Shown in pieces: positions 63,800 through 64,000 of a stretch of DNA of 64,000 nucleotides; position 1 is the first letter of the stretch, and every line of letters starts with the position of its first letter. The notes below the pieces were generated by a model that searched no databases, was not told where the DNA came from, and worked only from the letters and a program-made list of their open reading frames with translations. A program made the translations under genes and the position numbers. The DNA lies in contig NW_027480504.1 in assembly GCF_051401765.1 (NCBI RefSeq), positions 1,922,001 to 1,986,000 of the forward strand. The letters are read 5' to 3'. Origin of the DNA: Calliopsis andreniformis (lineage: Eukaryota; Arthropoda; Insecta; Hymenoptera; Andrenidae).

Positions 63800-64000
63800 A
63801 TCCTCAATCTTCAATCCTCAATCCTCAATCCTCAATCCTCAATCCTCAATCCTCAATATTCAATCCACAATACTCAACCTTCAATCCTCAATCCTCAATC
63901 CTCAATCGTCAATCCTCAACCCTCAGTCCTCATACTCAATTCTCAATTCTCAATCATCAATCCTCAATCCTCAATCTTCAATCCTCAATCCTCAATCCTC
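63800..64000 (+). repeat. C tail, truncated by the window edge
   Basis: It reproduces the tail of C copy 2 (33,481 onward, offset 30,319), including AATATTCAATCCACAATACTC at 601 bp from its earlier copy, almost to the edge. In the last few bases it reads CTCAATCCTC where copy 2 turns into B sequence (CTCATCCCTC), so what follows may differ from the left macro-copy. Confidence 0.7.

Larger units (their letters stand above)
1..64000 (+). repeat. Heptamer satellite array, unit CCTCAAT, spanning the whole window
   Basis: Every 60-base line is built from CCTCAAT or a one- or two-base variant of it: CTTCAAT, CCTCAGT, CCTCAAA, CCTCAAC, CGTCAAT, CATCAAT, CCCCAAT, ACTCAAT, CCTGAAT, CCTCGAT. The central TCAA is the most constant part. 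The + strand has very little G, typically one to three per 60-base line where I counted. I saw no reversed unit (ATTGAGG on the + strand), so the array is strictly head-to-tail. The longest perfect runs I noticed are 12 units (52,150-52,233) and 11 units (17,523-17,599), so most of the array is diverged copies held in higher-order repeats. No gene, tRNA, rRNA or mobile element interrupts it. Satellite identity is seen directly; chromosomal location and host are unknown. Confidence 0.97.

Noticed and set aside
1..64000. Telomeric repeat array
   Set aside because: The strand bias resembles a telomere, but ATTGAGG is not a telomere motif I recognise, perfect runs are at most about 12 units, and the array has complex higher-order structure. 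A relation to interstitial telomere-like satellites is not excluded.
1..64000. CRISPR array
   Set aside because: No constant direct repeat of 23-47 bp separated by unique spacers; everything between landmarks is the same heptamer.

Overview
The window is non-genic satellite DNA from end to end. All 64 kb consist of exact and diverged copies of a 7-base unit, CCTCAAT on the + strand (ATTGAGG on the - strand). The copies are all in one orientation and carry almost no G on the + strand. I find no protein-coding gene, RNA gene, transposon, CRISPR array or origin that I can support. Long open frames on the + strand are by-products: a stop-free 7-mer reads as the same heptapeptide (S-I-L-N-P-Q-S) in all three frames, while the - strand meets TGA every 21 bases in every frame. 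Both window edges lie inside the array, so it is longer than 64 kb. The host cannot be named from the sequence. A gene-free satellite of this size with nested higher-order repeats points to a eukaryotic nuclear chromosome (heterochromatin, pericentromere, subtelomere, or a sex or B chromosome); that is inference.

The array has at least three levels of organisation. Level 1 is the heptamer. Level 2 is a set of composite higher-order repeats, named here for convenience: B (about 2,427 bp, boundary set at the landmark TAACCAGCAATTTT), C (about 7,750 bp), and D (a B-to-C linker of about 4.5 kb holding a 448-bp tandem duplication). Level 3 is a macro-repeat of B-array + D + C with a period of about 38 kb, of which about 1.6 copies are visible.

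Layout: 1-2,609 patchwork of C and B fragments; 2,610-13,420 B array 1 (six units, several damaged); 13,421-17,975 linker D; 17,976-25,731 C copy 1; 25,732-33,480 C copy 2, directly tandem with copy 1; 33,481-33,793 junction; 33,794-49,352 B array 2; 49,353-56,050 second linker D, carrying an extra 2.14-kb segment at 51,347-53,487; 56,051-63,799 C copy 3; 63,800-64,000 start of the tail that also follows C copy 2. Positions about 4,195-25,731 correspond to about 42,295-63,799 in the same order and orientation.

A degenerate non-heptameric module of about 110 bp recurs in B, C and D. It carries GAATAT, CAGTTTTCAATACT, CTTCAAATCTCA and ACATCAATTCTCATCACT blocks and looks like an ancestral monomer or anchor around which heptamers expanded. 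A short inverted repeat with an EcoRI core, ATCCTGA-ATTC-TCAGGAT, marks many units. Differences between copies (single bases, 7-bp steps, whole-unit gains and losses) allow a relative order of duplications: the macro-duplication came first, the C tandem duplication in the left macro-copy later. This unequal-exchange history is the most informative content of the window.
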